From assembly GCF_001895005.1 (NCBI RefSeq), contig NZ_BCXH01000001.1, positions 310,001 through 374,000 on the forward strand: 64,000 nt of DNA, given 5' to 3'. The notes under the pieces were generated by a model. It had not been told where the DNA came from. It saw nothing but the letters and a program-made list of their open reading frames with translations, and did not search any database. Numbering within the stretch: position 1 is the stretch's first letter; each line of letters begins with the position of its first letter. The DNA comes from Rhodococcus yunnanensis NBRC 103083. GTDB lineage: Bacteria; Actinomycetota; Actinomycetes; Mycobacteriales; Mycobacteriaceae. Position numbers and translations under genes: made by a program. Positions 19,671 to 28,391 of the stretch are shown piece by piece.

Positions 19671-21062
19671 TCAGCCCGCAGCTTTCTCCTGCTGCTCGAC
19701 CTTGTTGAGGTTCGCCGATCCCGATGACTCCAACGAGTTCAATTGCTCGATGGCCAGTCGCGCGAACACCTGTTGTTCCGTGGACGCCATCTGCGCGCGT
19801 CCGCGACCGAGGAACGTCACGAACCACGAGATGACCGTCGTGATGCGGCTTCGGTAACCGACGAGGTAGTAGAGGTGCAACGCCAACCACATGACCCACG
19901 CGATGAAGCCACCGAATTCGAGCTTTCCGACCTTGGCCACGGCATTGAAGCGCGACACCGTCGCCATCGAACCCTTGTCGAAGTACTTGAACGGCTGACG
20001 CTGCGTGGGATCACTGCCGGCGAGCGATGCCTTGATCTGCTTCGCCGCGTAGTTGGCACCCTGAATGGCACCCTGCGCCATTCCCGGTACGTCCTTGACC
20101 AACATCAGGTCACCGACGACGAATACGTTGGGGTGGCCCTTGATGGTCAGATCCGGCTCGACGATGACGCGACCGGCGCGATCGGTCTCCGACTCCGACT
20201 GTTCGGCCAATTGCTTTCCGAGCGGGCTGCCCTGCACGCCCGCGGACCACACCTTGCACTGCGCTTCGATCCGCCGCAGGGTGCCGTCCTTCTCCTTGAC
20301 GGTGAGACCGTCGTTGTCCACGTCGGTGACCATCGCGTTGAGCTGAATCTCGACGCCGAGCTTCTCGAGCCGTTCGGCGGCCTTTCTGCCCAACTTCTCG
20401 CCCATGGGGGGCAGTACCGCGGGCGCCGCATCGAGAAGAATCACGCGGGCGTCGCGTGGGTCGATGTTGCGGAACGCACCGTCGAGGGTTCGGTCGGCGA
20501 GCTCGGCGATCTGTCCTGCCAACTCGACACCGGTCGGACCGGCGCCGACAACGACGAACGTCATCAGACGGTCGCGCTCTTCCTGGTCGTCGGACAGCTC
20601 GGCCTGCTCGAAGGCGCCGAGGATTCTGCCGCGGAGCTCGAGCGCGTCGTCGATCGTCTTCATTCCGGGCGCGAATTCGGCGAAGTGGTCGTTGCCGAAG
20701 TAGGACTGCTGGGCGCCCGCAGCAACGATCAAACTGTCGAAAGGCGTCACGGTGACGCGTTCGAGCAATTTGGATGTCACCGTCTTGGCGGCGAGGTCGA
20801 TGTTGAGAACCTCACCCATCAGGACCTCGGCGTTCTTCTGCTTGCGCAGGATCACTCGCGTCGTTGGCGCGATCTCACCGACGGACAGAATGCCGGTGGC
20901 CACCTGGTACAACAGCGGCTGGAAGAGGTGATGGGTGGTCTTGGCGACGAGTGTGATGTCGACGTCGGCCTTCTTCAGTGCCTTGACGCCGAAAAGACCT
21001 CCGAATCCGGAACCGATGACAACGACGTGATGACGCTTCGATTCGACCGGTTGGATGCTCAT
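19671..21062 (-). CDS. ndh: Type II NADH dehydrogenase (non-proton-pumping)
   Basis: 463 residues with two Rossmann motifs: FAD-binding GSGFGG at 17-22 and NAD-binding VVGAGPTGVELAG near 170. Also present are LFQPLLYQVATG and the CxxC-less quinone-site region GAIQGANYAAKQI. The C-terminal amphipathic region (LEFGGFIAWVMWLALHLYYLVGYR) anchors it to the membrane. It transfers electrons from NADH to menaquinone. It is monocistronic and convergent with the urease/ArsR operon, with only 20 bases between stops. Confidence 0.95.
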   Translation of the reverse strand: MSIQPVESKRHHVVVIGSGFGGLFGVKALKKADVDITLVAKTTHHLFQPLLYQVATGILSVGEIAPTTRVILRKQKNAEVLMGEVLNIDLAAKTVTSKLLERVTVTPFDSLIVAAGAQQSYFGNDHFAEFAPGMKTIDDALELRGRILGAFEQAELSDDQEERDRLMTFVVVGAGPTGVELAGQIAELADRTLDGAFRNIDPRDARVILLDAAPAVLPPMGEKLGRKAAERLEKLGVEIQLNAMVTDVDNDGLTVKEKDGTLRRIEAQCKVWSAGVQGSPLGKQLAEQSESETDRAGRVIVEPDLTIKGHPNVFVVGDLMLVKDVPGMAQGAIQGANYAAKQIKASLAGSDPTQRQPFKYFDKGSMATVSRFNAVAKVGKLEFGGFIAWVMWLALHLYYLVGYRSRITTVISWFVTFLGRGRAQMASTEQQVFARLAIEQLNSLESSGSANLNKVEQQEKAAG

Positions 21063-21335
21063 TACCTGCTCCCTAGAGATTGAGATGTCGGTACAACGGT
21101 AGCCGCCATCGATTCAGGCGTCTCCGCAAGGTTCCCATGTGGAGGCCTCGGTCGCGCTTCGATCCTTCGCGCACAGGGGCTGACCTGCAGTACCTACTCA
21201 CGGTGTGTCAGCGGTAACCGTGAGCGCCGCCCTTGATCGCTTCTTGATCGCTTCAGAAGCGCGGTCGGTTTCACCCGTCGCGACGGTTCCGAGCAAAGTC
21301 TGGTTTTTCCCCGTCCGGAGGTTCATACTCTGACC

Positions 21336-23222
21336 ATGTTCGAGATAAGTGTTACCTCCGGTAACCTCAACATGTCCGTCGATACCCTTGCCGCCGAGGG
21401 AGGGGGAGCGGCTCTCGACCAGGTTTTCGGGATGAGTGCAGCCGCCGGGGTCATCTCGGCGGGGCTTCTCTACCTCGCATTTCTGCACCGTACGCGCAGA
21501 ATCACCTGGTTGGGCCGCCTCGCGGATTTCGCCGGATCCAAGGCGAACCTCCCCGGTTGGGCCGCATTGCCCCTCGTCTTGTTCATCTCGACGATCCTGA
21601 CGGCGTTCCTCGGGTTCATCTGGGATGTGAGCCTGCATATCGGCCGCGGCCGGGACGAGGGCCCCTTGGCCAACCCCGCCCACTACTTCATCCTCGTGGG
21701 CTTGTTCTTCCTGTTCATCGCGGGTGCTCTGGCGATGATCCTGCCGCTGGACGAGAAGCCCGGGCGGGCGGCTGTCAAGCTGACCAGAACCTGGTACGTA
21801 CCGACGGGCGGCATCCTCATCGCGGGTGCAGGCCTCTACGCCCTCATCGGGTTCCCGCTCGACGACATCTGGCATCGGATGTTCGGGCAGGACGTCACCC
21901 TGTGGGGGCCGACGCATCTGATGCTGATCGGCGGAGCCGGATTGTCGTTGGTCGGAGTGATTCTGCTCGAACACGAGGGACGCATTTCGATGGGTTCCGC
22001 CGCGGACGGACCTGATCCTCGGTGGCACAAGAGCCCGATACTCACGTGGGTGATCCGAGGTTCGGCCTTCGGTGGTCTGCTGATCGGTCTGTCGGTGTTC
22101 CAGATCGAGTTCGACTTCGGCGTCGAGCAGTTCCAGTTGATCTTTCAGCCGATGCTCATCGTGGGCGCCGGTGCCTTCGCTCTGGTAGCCGCACGCCTCA
22201 TGGTCGGTCCGGGCGCCGCACTGTTCGCGGTGGGTTTCGCGGCGGTGATCCGCGAGATCACCGCGATCGTCGTCGGACCGATTCTGGGCGAACCGCACAA
22301 CGTGTTCGCGCTGTACCTGGGCGCAGCCGTCGTCGTCGAAGCGATCGCGCTCACGCCACTCGCCAAACGCAGACTGCTGTTCGGTGCGGTGGCAGGGCTC
22401 GCGGTCGGAACGATCGGAGTCTGGCTCGAATCGCTGTGGATCGACGCGGTCTACGTCTTTCCATGGACGACGAGCATGTGGGTCGACACACTGTGGATGA
22501 CCGTCCCCGTCGGCGTCACCACAGGTCTCTGCGCCGGCCTGTTCGCGCAGGCCCTCAGCGGTGACGGCCTCCCGCGGCCGGCGCTGCGCCGCAGCGTCGT
22601 GCTGGCCATGATCGTGGCTCTCGGAGCCACCGTCGCCAACGGTCTGACTTTCGACGTCCCCTCCGATGCCACGGCCTCGGTTCGTCTGGCGGAGGCAGGG
22701 CAGGTCGACGGGTTCCGCATGGTGACAGCAGAAGTCACCGTGGATCCAGCCGATCTGGTCGGCGACGACCCCGAGTGGGTCGCCATCCTCGCGTGGCAGG
22801 GCGGCGGGGCGAGCTTGCGAGGGTTGGTCGTCGACCAACTGGAGCGAACAGGTCCGGGAACATACCGATCGACCAGGCCCGTTCCCGTCGACGGCTCATG
22901 GAAGACGGTCCTGCGTGTGCACGACGGCCGGACACTGACTGCGGCACCGATCTTCATGGCAGCAGATCCTGGGATCGGCGCGGCCGAGGTATCCGCAGAG
23001 CCCGCATTCACGCGTGGTCTCGTCTCGGAAATCACACTGCTTCAACGTGAACGGAGCTTCGACCATCCGACGTGGCTCTTCGCCGTTGCATCGCTGACGG
23101 TGCTCGTGTGCACGCTTCTGCTCGTGTGGGCGTTGTCGTGGGGAACGGTCCGGATCAGTTCGGTCACTCCTCGACATGCATTGCGGAACCGCCGATCCAC
23201 GTCGACGCCGAGTCGGATATGA
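21336..23222 (+). CDS. Multi-pass membrane protein of a cupredoxin-associated operon
   Basis: 628 residues from ATG 21336; ATG 21372 is an alternative start. About twelve hydrophobic helices fill residues 30-440. A probable extracytoplasmic beta-type domain (about 445-590, VTVDPADLVGDDPEWVAILAW) and one C-terminal helix follow. Conserved-looking His residues occur near helices (WDVSLHIGRG, NPAHYFIL, WGPTHLMLI) and could bind metal. I do not recognise a named family. The stop overlaps the next ATG (ATGA), so it is the first gene of a tightly coupled four-gene operon. Confidence 0.7.
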   Translation: MFEISVTSGNLNMSVDTLAAEGGGAALDQVFGMSAAAGVISAGLLYLAFLHRTRRITWLGRLADFAGSKANLPGWAALPLVLFISTILTAFLGFIWDVSLHIGRGRDEGPLANPAHYFILVGLFFLFIAGALAMILPLDEKPGRAAVKLTRTWYVPTGGILIAGAGLYALIGFPLDDIWHRMFGQDVTLWGPTHLMLIGGAGLSLVGVILLEHEGRISMGSAADGPDPRWHKSPILTWVIRGSAFGGLLIGLSVFQIEFDFGVEQFQLIFQPMLIVGAGAFALVAARLMVGPGAALFAVGFAAVIREITAIVVGPILGEPHNVFALYLGAAVVVEAIALTPLAKRRLLFGAVAGLAVGTIGVWLESLWIDAVYVFPWTTSMWVDTLWMTVPVGVTTGLCAGLFAQALSGDGLPRPALRRSVVLAMIVALGATVANGLTFDVPSDATASVRLAEAGQVDGFRMVTAEVTVDPADLVGDDPEWVAILAWQGGGASLRGLVVDQLERTGPGTYRSTRPVPVDGSWKTVLRVHDGRTLTAAPIFMAADPGIGAAEVSAEPAFTRGLVSEITLLQRERSFDHPTWLFAVASLTVLVCTLLLVWALSWGTVRISSVTPRHALRNRRSTSTPSRI

Positions 23223-23377
23223 GCATGCCTGCGGACACCGTGTACCTGGCCGACCACTCGGTCGTACTTGCTCTGCCCGCCCTGATCCCTGCATTCGTGA
23301 TCGTGGCCGTCGTGCTGTTCGTCGTCGGCCGGGATCGTCGGGCGGAGCGGCGCGAGAACGACGAGGAGGACTCATGA
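23219..23377 (+). CDS. Small single-helix membrane protein
   Basis: 52 residues: a short outside segment, one transmembrane helix (ALPALIPAFVIVAVVLFVV) and a charged cytoplasmic tail (GRDRRAERRENDEEDS). It starts within the upstream stop and ends within the next start, so coding is well supported by overlap on both sides. Probably a small subunit or tether of the complex made by this operon. Confidence 0.7.
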   Translation: MSMPADTVYLADHSVVLALPALIPAFVIVAVVLFVVGRDRRAERRENDEEDS

Positions 23378-23784
23378 GAGCCGGGGCCCACCTGGCGGTG
23401 ATCATCACTGCTGCGCTTGCTCTTTCGGTTGCGTGCTCCACAGAGCCGAACGCGGCGGACACAACCATCACCGACAGTGTCGCCAGTCCTGCATCGGAAG
23501 ATCTCTCCGAACCCTCCGGGCTGACTGTCGACGTACGGATCGAGAACGGATCGGTCACGCCCACGAACGTGCGGTACGACGCATCGGTGGGCGAGGAGAT
23601 CACGGTCACCGTCGACAGCGACACCTCGGACGAGCTGCACGTTCACTCTGTCCCCGAGCACTCTTTCGAGATCGAGGCCGCCGAGGGGCAGTCCTTCGAA
23701 TTCACCGTCGAGGTTCCGGGCCAGGTGGCACTCGAGCTCCATCATGCGGACCGCACGATCGCCACACTTGTAGTCAGGCCGTGA
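23374..23784 (+). CDS. Cupredoxin-like lipoprotein
   Basis: 136 residues. The signal peptide ends in a lipobox (LSVAC), predicting a lipid-anchored Cys near residue 21. The remainder resembles a cupredoxin-type beta-sandwich of the EfeO/Cupredoxin_1 type: NGSVTPTNVRYDASVGEEIT and FEFTVEVPGQVALELH. Candidate copper ligands are the His residues of DELHVHSVPEH and ELHHADRT, but no classical Cys-x-x-x-His-x-x-x-Met ligand loop is present, so copper binding is not certain. Coupled to both neighbours. Confidence 0.72.
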   Translation: MRAGAHLAVIITAALALSVACSTEPNAADTTITDSVASPASEDLSEPSGLTVDVRIENGSVTPTNVRYDASVGEEITVTVDSDTSDELHVHSVPEHSFEIEAAEGQSFEFTVEVPGQVALELHHADRTIATLVVRP

Positions 23785-25109
23785 TTCTTGCCCACGGGCT
23801 AGGAGGATCTACCGATCTGCCACTCCCGGTCACCTTCGTTCTGATCGGGGGAGCGTGGGCGCTGTCCATCTCGTTCGCAGTCCTGATCCTCGCCTGGCGA
23901 ACCCCCCGTCTCGACCCGACGCATTTCTGGGTTCGATTGCCGAGCAGCATCACTCGGACTGTCGATGCCTGCGCAACTCGCGCGGCCGTGCGCACGGCGG
24001 CGCTGGCATTCGCCGCGTTCGTCGTCTGGGTCGCGATCAGCGGCCCACAGAACGCCTCCAACGCGTTGCCCGGTGTGTTCTACGTCCTCGTCTGGGTCGG
24101 TGTGCCTGTCGCGTCGGCGGTGCTCGGTCCGGTCTGGCGGATCGTATCTCCGGTCAGGACGGTGCACGCGGCGGTGTGCAGGTCGATCGCCCGCGACCCC
24201 TCGCGGTCAGTGACGAAGTATCCGCGGTGGTTGGGCGCATGGCCCGCCGCCGCCGGTCTGTTTGCCTTCGTGTGGCTGGAGCTGGCCGCGGCCGATCCCG
24301 GTTCCATGACCGCCATCCGACTCTGGTGCTGCGGCTACCTCGTGGTGATGTTCGTCGGAGCGGCAGTGTTCGGCGACGTCTGGTTCACCAATGCCGACCC
24401 GTTCGAAAGATACAGCGACACCGTCTCGACTCTGGCGGTATTGGCACGTAACCGAACCGATCGCTCCCTCGTTCTTCGAAATCCCTTGGACGGCTTACCT
24501 TCGCTGCCCACGCTTCCCGGCGCCGTCGCGGTGGTTGCAGTGCTACTGGGGTCCACAGCATTCGACAGCGCTTCGCAACTTCCGGCGTGGCGCAACCTCG
24601 TCGACGACATGGCGTCGAACAGCGTGGCGAGCATGGTGTGGCGCACTGCGGGGTTGTCCGTTCTCATCGGTTTCGTGGGCGCCTCGTTCTGGTTGTGCGC
24701 TCGGGCCACAGGCGGCGTGGATGCCGAGCAACGCAGGCGATTGCCAGGGCACCTGGTCCATTCTCTGGTGCCGATCGTTTTCGGATACGTCCTCGCGCAT
24801 TATCTGACCTACCTCGTGGAAAAAGGCCAGGCAACCATCCTCCTGTTGTTGGATCCGCTCGATCGGGGATGGAACCTGCTCGGCCAGCAGAGCTGGGAAG
24901 TGACTTACGCGCTGTCCGAGCATCCTGGTGTCGTCTCGTCCATCAAGGTCCTGTGCGTCCTGGCCGGACACGTCCTCGGGGTGGCGGCTGCCCATGACGC
25001 ATCCCTTCGTCTGCTGCCCCGCGGACATCAGTTGACCGGTCAACTGGCACTGATGGTGTTGATGGTCGGGTTCACTTTCGGCGGCCTGTTCTTGCTTTTC
25101 GGGGGCTGA
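23781..25109 (+). CDS. Multi-pass membrane protein, fourth gene of the cupredoxin operon
   Basis: 442 residues from GTG 23781, overlapping the preceding stop. About ten to twelve transmembrane helices. Notable stretches are FYVLVWVGVPVASAVLGPVW, FGDVWFTNADPFERYSDTVS and HSLVPIVFGYVLAHYLTYL, with His residues inside helices. No named family recognised. Together with the other three genes it suggests a membrane complex handling a metal or electron carrier; this is inference. Confidence 0.68.
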   Translation: MILAHGLGGSTDLPLPVTFVLIGGAWALSISFAVLILAWRTPRLDPTHFWVRLPSSITRTVDACATRAAVRTAALAFAAFVVWVAISGPQNASNALPGVFYVLVWVGVPVASAVLGPVWRIVSPVRTVHAAVCRSIARDPSRSVTKYPRWLGAWPAAAGLFAFVWLELAAADPGSMTAIRLWCCGYLVVMFVGAAVFGDVWFTNADPFERYSDTVSTLAVLARNRTDRSLVLRNPLDGLPSLPTLPGAVAVVAVLLGSTAFDSASQLPAWRNLVDDMASNSVASMVWRTAGLSVLIGFVGASFWLCARATGGVDAEQRRRLPGHLVHSLVPIVFGYVLAHYLTYLVEKGQATILLLLDPLDRGWNLLGQQSWEVTYALSEHPGVVSSIKVLCVLAGHVLGVAAAHDASLRLLPRGHQLTGQLALMVLMVGFTFGGLFLLFGG

Positions 25110-25159
25110 CCGAGGCGACGATCGCGTCACTGGACCCGACATTTCAAATGGGAAGACTT

Positions 25160-25190
25160 CCTAATGTCCGGATAAATGCTTGACATTAGG
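25160..25190. promoter_or_regulatory. Operator dyad CCTAATGTC-N13-GACATTAGG
   Basis: A perfect 9-bp inverted repeat has half-sites about two helical turns apart. The right arm overlaps the -35 hexamer of the sugar importer promoter. The symmetry and position indicate a dimeric repressor, probably a LacI/GntR/ROK-type regulator encoded elsewhere. Confidence 0.75.
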
Positions 25191-25209
25191 CTGTGATGTG
25201 GATTACATA
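25180..25209 (+). promoter_or_regulatory. Sigma-70-like promoter of the sugar importer operon
   Basis: A consensus -35 TTGACA (25180-25185) and -10 TACATA (25204-25209) are separated by 18 bases, with the start codon at 25274. A perfect -35 is uncommon in this genus, so the promoter should be strong when the overlapping operator is free. Confidence 0.7.
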
Positions 25210-25273
25210 TTGATCGCTACATCGATTGATTCACCACCGGCCATCCTCGGTCCGGCGTCGAGAAAGAGAATTG

Positions 25274-26308
25274 ATGACACTTCACACGAGTCGCGGTACA
25301 GGCAATCCGGGAACGATCCGCCGGCTGCGCTCAGGCGCCGTCATCGGTTTGGCGCTGTGCGCCACCGTGGCCGCCGGTTGTTCCAGTACGGGCGGCGCAC
25401 CCGAGTCCACGGGGGGCGGCTCCAACGCGGGTACGGCAGACACACCGCGTGCAACGATCGCCATGATCACTCACGAAGTACCCGGTGACACCTTCTGGGA
25501 CCTGATCAGGAAGGGCGCAGAGGCCGCTGCAGCGAAGGACAACATCGAACTGCGGTACTCCTCGGACCCGGAGGCCCCGAACCAGGCCAACCTGGTGCAG
25601 AGCGCCATCGACTCCAAGGTCGACGGAATTGCACTCACCCTGGCCAAGCCCGACGCCATGGCGCCGGCAGTGGAAGCGGCGACAGCAGCAGGAGTGCCAG
25701 TAGTGGCGTTCAACTCCGGCTACGACTCGTGGAAGGCGCAGGGCGTTCAGCAGTACTTCGGCCAGGACGAGGTGATCGCAGGCGAGGCAGCAGGAGCTCG
25801 ACTCACCCAGGATGGAGCGAAGAAGACGCTCTGCATCATCCAGGAGCAAGGCCAGGTCGCGCTCGAGTCTCGCTGCGCGGGCGTGACCAAGGGGTTCACC
25901 GGTGGAAGCACCGAGATCCTGAACGTCAACAGCAAGGACATGCCGTCCGTCGAGGCAACGATCACCGCGAAGCTCCAGCAGGATCCGAGCATCGACCACA
26001 TCGTCGCTCTCGGTGCGCCGATCGCACTCACCGCTGTGCAGTCGAAGGCCAATGCCGGTAGCGACGCTACGGTCGTCACCTTCGACACCAACTCCGCTCT
26101 TGTCGATGCAATCAAGTCCGGCGACGTCGAATGGGCAATCGATCAGCAGCCCTACCTCCAGGGTTACCTGGCCGTCGATTCACTGTGGCTGTACCTGAAC
26201 AACGGAAACACCATCGGTGGCGGCACGCCGGTTCTGACCGGCCCTGCGTTCATCGACTCGTCCAATATCGACGCCATTGCCGAGTACGCCAAGAACGGAA
26301 CTCGCTAG
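25274..26308 (+). CDS. Sugar-type ABC transporter substrate-binding lipoprotein
   Basis: 344 residues from ATG 25274, with AGAAAGAGA upstream. The signal peptide has lipobox VAAGC. The mature protein is a periplasmic-binding-protein-like fold of the ribose/myo-inositol class: ATIAMITHEVPGDTFWDLIRK, IDSKVDGIALTLAKPD, and a C-terminal WAIDQQPYLQGYLAVDS. In this class the ligand is usually a monosaccharide or polyol. First gene of a binding protein-permease-ATPase operon. No catabolic gene adjoins it, so the ligand is open; myo-inositol or ribose are reasonable guesses. Confidence 0.88.
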   Translation: MTLHTSRGTGNPGTIRRLRSGAVIGLALCATVAAGCSSTGGAPESTGGGSNAGTADTPRATIAMITHEVPGDTFWDLIRKGAEAAAAKDNIELRYSSDPEAPNQANLVQSAIDSKVDGIALTLAKPDAMAPAVEAATAAGVPVVAFNSGYDSWKAQGVQQYFGQDEVIAGEAAGARLTQDGAKKTLCIIQEQGQVALESRCAGVTKGFTGGSTEILNVNSKDMPSVEATITAKLQQDPSIDHIVALGAPIALTAVQSKANAGSDATVVTFDTNSALVDAIKSGDVEWAIDQQPYLQGYLAVDSLWLYLNNGNTIGGGTPVLTGPAFIDSSNIDAIAEYAKNGTR

Positions 26309-26371
26309 GACTGCGGTCTGCCCGACCTGTCTCGGGCCGGGCAGACTGCCTCCAGCACGGAAGGATTTCTC

Positions 26372-27430
26372 ATGAGTACGCAGGCCGATCTGGATCTGTC
26401 CAAGCACACCGTTGTCACCGATGAACGAGTCCGCAAGCAGAAGCCGTTTCAGCGGCTGCTGGTCCGGCCCGAGATCGGCGCCCTGTTCGGCGCGATCGTC
26501 ATCTTCGTCTTCTTCTGCATCGTCGCACCACCGTTCCGGTCGCCTGAGGCTCTCGCCACCGTCCTCTACGCGTCGTCCACTATCGGCATCATGGCCATCG
26601 GCGTCTCGCTGTTGATGATCGGCGGCGAATTCGATCTGTCCACCGGCGTTGCGGTCACCTTCTCCTCGATCATGGCGTCGATGATTGCCTACAACCTGCA
26701 CCTGAACGTCTGGCTCGGTTCCGCGCTGGCGTTGGTGTTGGCGCTCGCGGTCGGGTTCTTCAACGGCTATCTGGTGATGAAGACCAAGATTCCGTCGTTC
26801 CTGATCACGCTGTCTTCGTTCTTGATGCTCACCGGTATCAATCTCGCTGTCACCAAGCTCGTCACCGGCCAGGTAGCCACCCCCTCGATCTCGGACATGC
26901 AAGGGTTCGATTCGGCGAAGAAAGTCTTCGCGTCCTCGTTCGTCATCGGCGGCGTGTCCATCCGCATCACAGTCCTGTGGTGGCTGCTCTTCACCGCAAT
27001 CTCCACGTGGGTGTTGATGAAGACCCGGATCGGTAACTGGATCTTCGCAGTCGGCGGCAACCAGGATTCGGCACGTGCCATCGGTGTACCCGTCACCAAG
27101 GTCAAGATCGGGTTGTTCATGTTCGTCGGGTTCTGCGCCTGGTTCGTCGGCATGCACCTGCTGTTCGCGTTCAACACTGTCCAGTCGGGGCAGGGCGTCG
27201 GTAACGAGTTCCTCTACATCATCGCCGCCGTCATCGGAGGCTGCCTGCTCACCGGTGGTTTCGGTACGACCGTCGGCGCCATGATCGGTGCCTTCATCTT
27301 CGGCATGGCCAACCAGGGCATCGTCTACGCCGGTTGGAATCCCGACTGGTTCAAGTTCTTCCTCGGCGCGATGCTGCTGTTCGCCGTCATTGCCAACAAT
27401 TCATTCCGTACCTACGCAGCGAAAAGGTGA
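26372..27430 (+). CDS. Sugar-type ABC transporter permease
   Basis: 352 residues with about ten helices of the RbsC/BPD_transp_2 family. Diagnostic stretches include GIMAIGVSLLMIGGEFDLS, FNGYLVMKTKIPSFLITL and FIFGMANQGIVYAGW. It forms the membrane channel, probably as a homodimer. It follows the binding protein by 63 bases and precedes the ATPase by six. Confidence 0.92.
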   Translation: MSTQADLDLSKHTVVTDERVRKQKPFQRLLVRPEIGALFGAIVIFVFFCIVAPPFRSPEALATVLYASSTIGIMAIGVSLLMIGGEFDLSTGVAVTFSSIMASMIAYNLHLNVWLGSALALVLALAVGFFNGYLVMKTKIPSFLITLSSFLMLTGINLAVTKLVTGQVATPSISDMQGFDSAKKVFASSFVIGGVSIRITVLWWLLFTAISTWVLMKTRIGNWIFAVGGNQDSARAIGVPVTKVKIGLFMFVGFCAWFVGMHLLFAFNTVQSGQGVGNEFLYIIAAVIGGCLLTGGFGTTVGAMIGAFIFGMANQGIVYAGWNPDWFKFFLGAMLLFAVIANNSFRTYAAKR

Positions 27431-27436
27431 CCCGAG

Positions 27437-28255
27437 ATGACCACTCATGCTGAAACTCCGGTCGAACCCGCACCTTCCGGCGGCGGCAGTACACCCCTCA
27501 TCGAACTGAAGAACGTCGGTAAGTCGTATGGCAACATCATCGCCCTTTCCGGTATCAACCTCCGCGTCGGCGCAGGCGAAGTCACCGGCGTCCTCGGTGA
27601 CAACGGTGCAGGCAAGTCGACCCTGATCAAGATCATGGCCGGTCTGCACCAGCAGACCGAAGGGGAGCTTCTCGTCGACGGCGTCGACACCCGGTTCGAT
27701 TCACCGAAGGACGCCCTCTCCAAGGGCATCGCCACGGTCTATCAGGACCTCGCGGTCGTGGCCCTGATGCCGGTGTGGCGGAACTTCTTTCTCGGGCAGG
27801 AACTGCGCAAGGGCGGCTTGTTCAAGTCGTTGGATGTCAACGCCATGCGCGCGACGACCATCGAAGAACTCCACAAGATGGGCATCGACCTCCCCGACGT
27901 CGACGCACCTATCGGCTCGCTGTCCGGCGGCCAGCGCCAATGTGTTGCGATCGCCCGTGCGATCTTCTTCGGTGCCCGCGTGCTGATCCTGGACGAGCCG
28001 ACAGCCGCGTTGGGCGTCAAGCAGTCCGGAATGGTGCTGCGGTACATCTCCGCTGCCAAGGAGCAGGGCTTCGGGGTTGTGTTCATCACCCACAATCCGC
28101 ATCACGCATACATGGTCGGGGATCACTTCGTTCTCCTCAACCGTGGTCGGCAGAAACTCGACTGCACGTACGACGACATCAGCCTCGACGACCTCACCAA
28201 GGAGATGGCGGGTGGGGACGAGCTGGAAACCCTCACCCACGAGCTGCGTCGCTAG
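27437..28255 (+). CDS. Sugar-type ABC transporter ATP-binding protein (single domain)
   Basis: 272 residues with one complete ABC domain: Walker A GDNGAGKSTL, signature LSGGQRQCVAIARA, Walker B LILDEPTAALG and the switch His in ITHNPHH. RbsA-type partners of such permeases normally have two ABC domains of about 500 residues in total. This one is single, like FrcA of rhizobial fructose importers, and presumably dimerises. Last gene of the operon, followed by a hairpin. Confidence 0.92.
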   Translation: MTTHAETPVEPAPSGGGSTPLIELKNVGKSYGNIIALSGINLRVGAGEVTGVLGDNGAGKSTLIKIMAGLHQQTEGELLVDGVDTRFDSPKDALSKGIATVYQDLAVVALMPVWRNFFLGQELRKGGLFKSLDVNAMRATTIEELHKMGIDLPDVDAPIGSLSGGQRQCVAIARAIFFGARVLILDEPTAALGVKQSGMVLRYISAAKEQGFGVVFITHNPHHAYMVGDHFVLLNRGRQKLDCTYDDISLDDLTKEMAGGDELETLTHELRR

Positions 28256-28265
28256 CGCACTGTCG

Positions 28266-28303
28266 CCCGTGTGCTCGGTCGCCACGGCCACCGAGCACAC
28301 GGG
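28266..28303 (+). terminator. Hairpin after the sugar ABC operon
   Basis: A 14-bp perfect inverted repeat (28266-28279 with 28290-28303) has a 10-nt loop, 10 bases after the ATPase stop. There is no T-tract. Its position suggests transcription termination or mRNA 3'-end protection. Confidence 0.65.
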
Positions 28304-28304
28304 C

Positions 28305-28364
28305 GCGAACCGCACGACCGACATGGGTGCGAACCGCACGACCGACATGGGTGCGAACCGCACG
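28305..28364. repeat. 24-bp tandem repeat, 2.5 copies
   Basis: GCGAACCGCACGACCGACAT-containing units of 24 bp start at 28305 and 28329, with a half unit at 28353-28364. It lies between the hairpin and the nitroreductase start. The units are adjacent without spacers, so this is a simple tandem repeat. Confidence 0.85.
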
Positions 28365-28391
28365 TCGATCCGGTAATGACAGACTCGACCG

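Noticed and set aside
19743..21083. 446-codon frame antisense to ndh
   Set aside because: No domain, no ribosome site; ndh on the other strand is unmistakable.
21198..22838. 546-codon minus frame opposite the membrane protein gene
   Set aside because: Composition is charged low-complexity antisense to transmembrane helices; the plus strand has overlapping operon structure.
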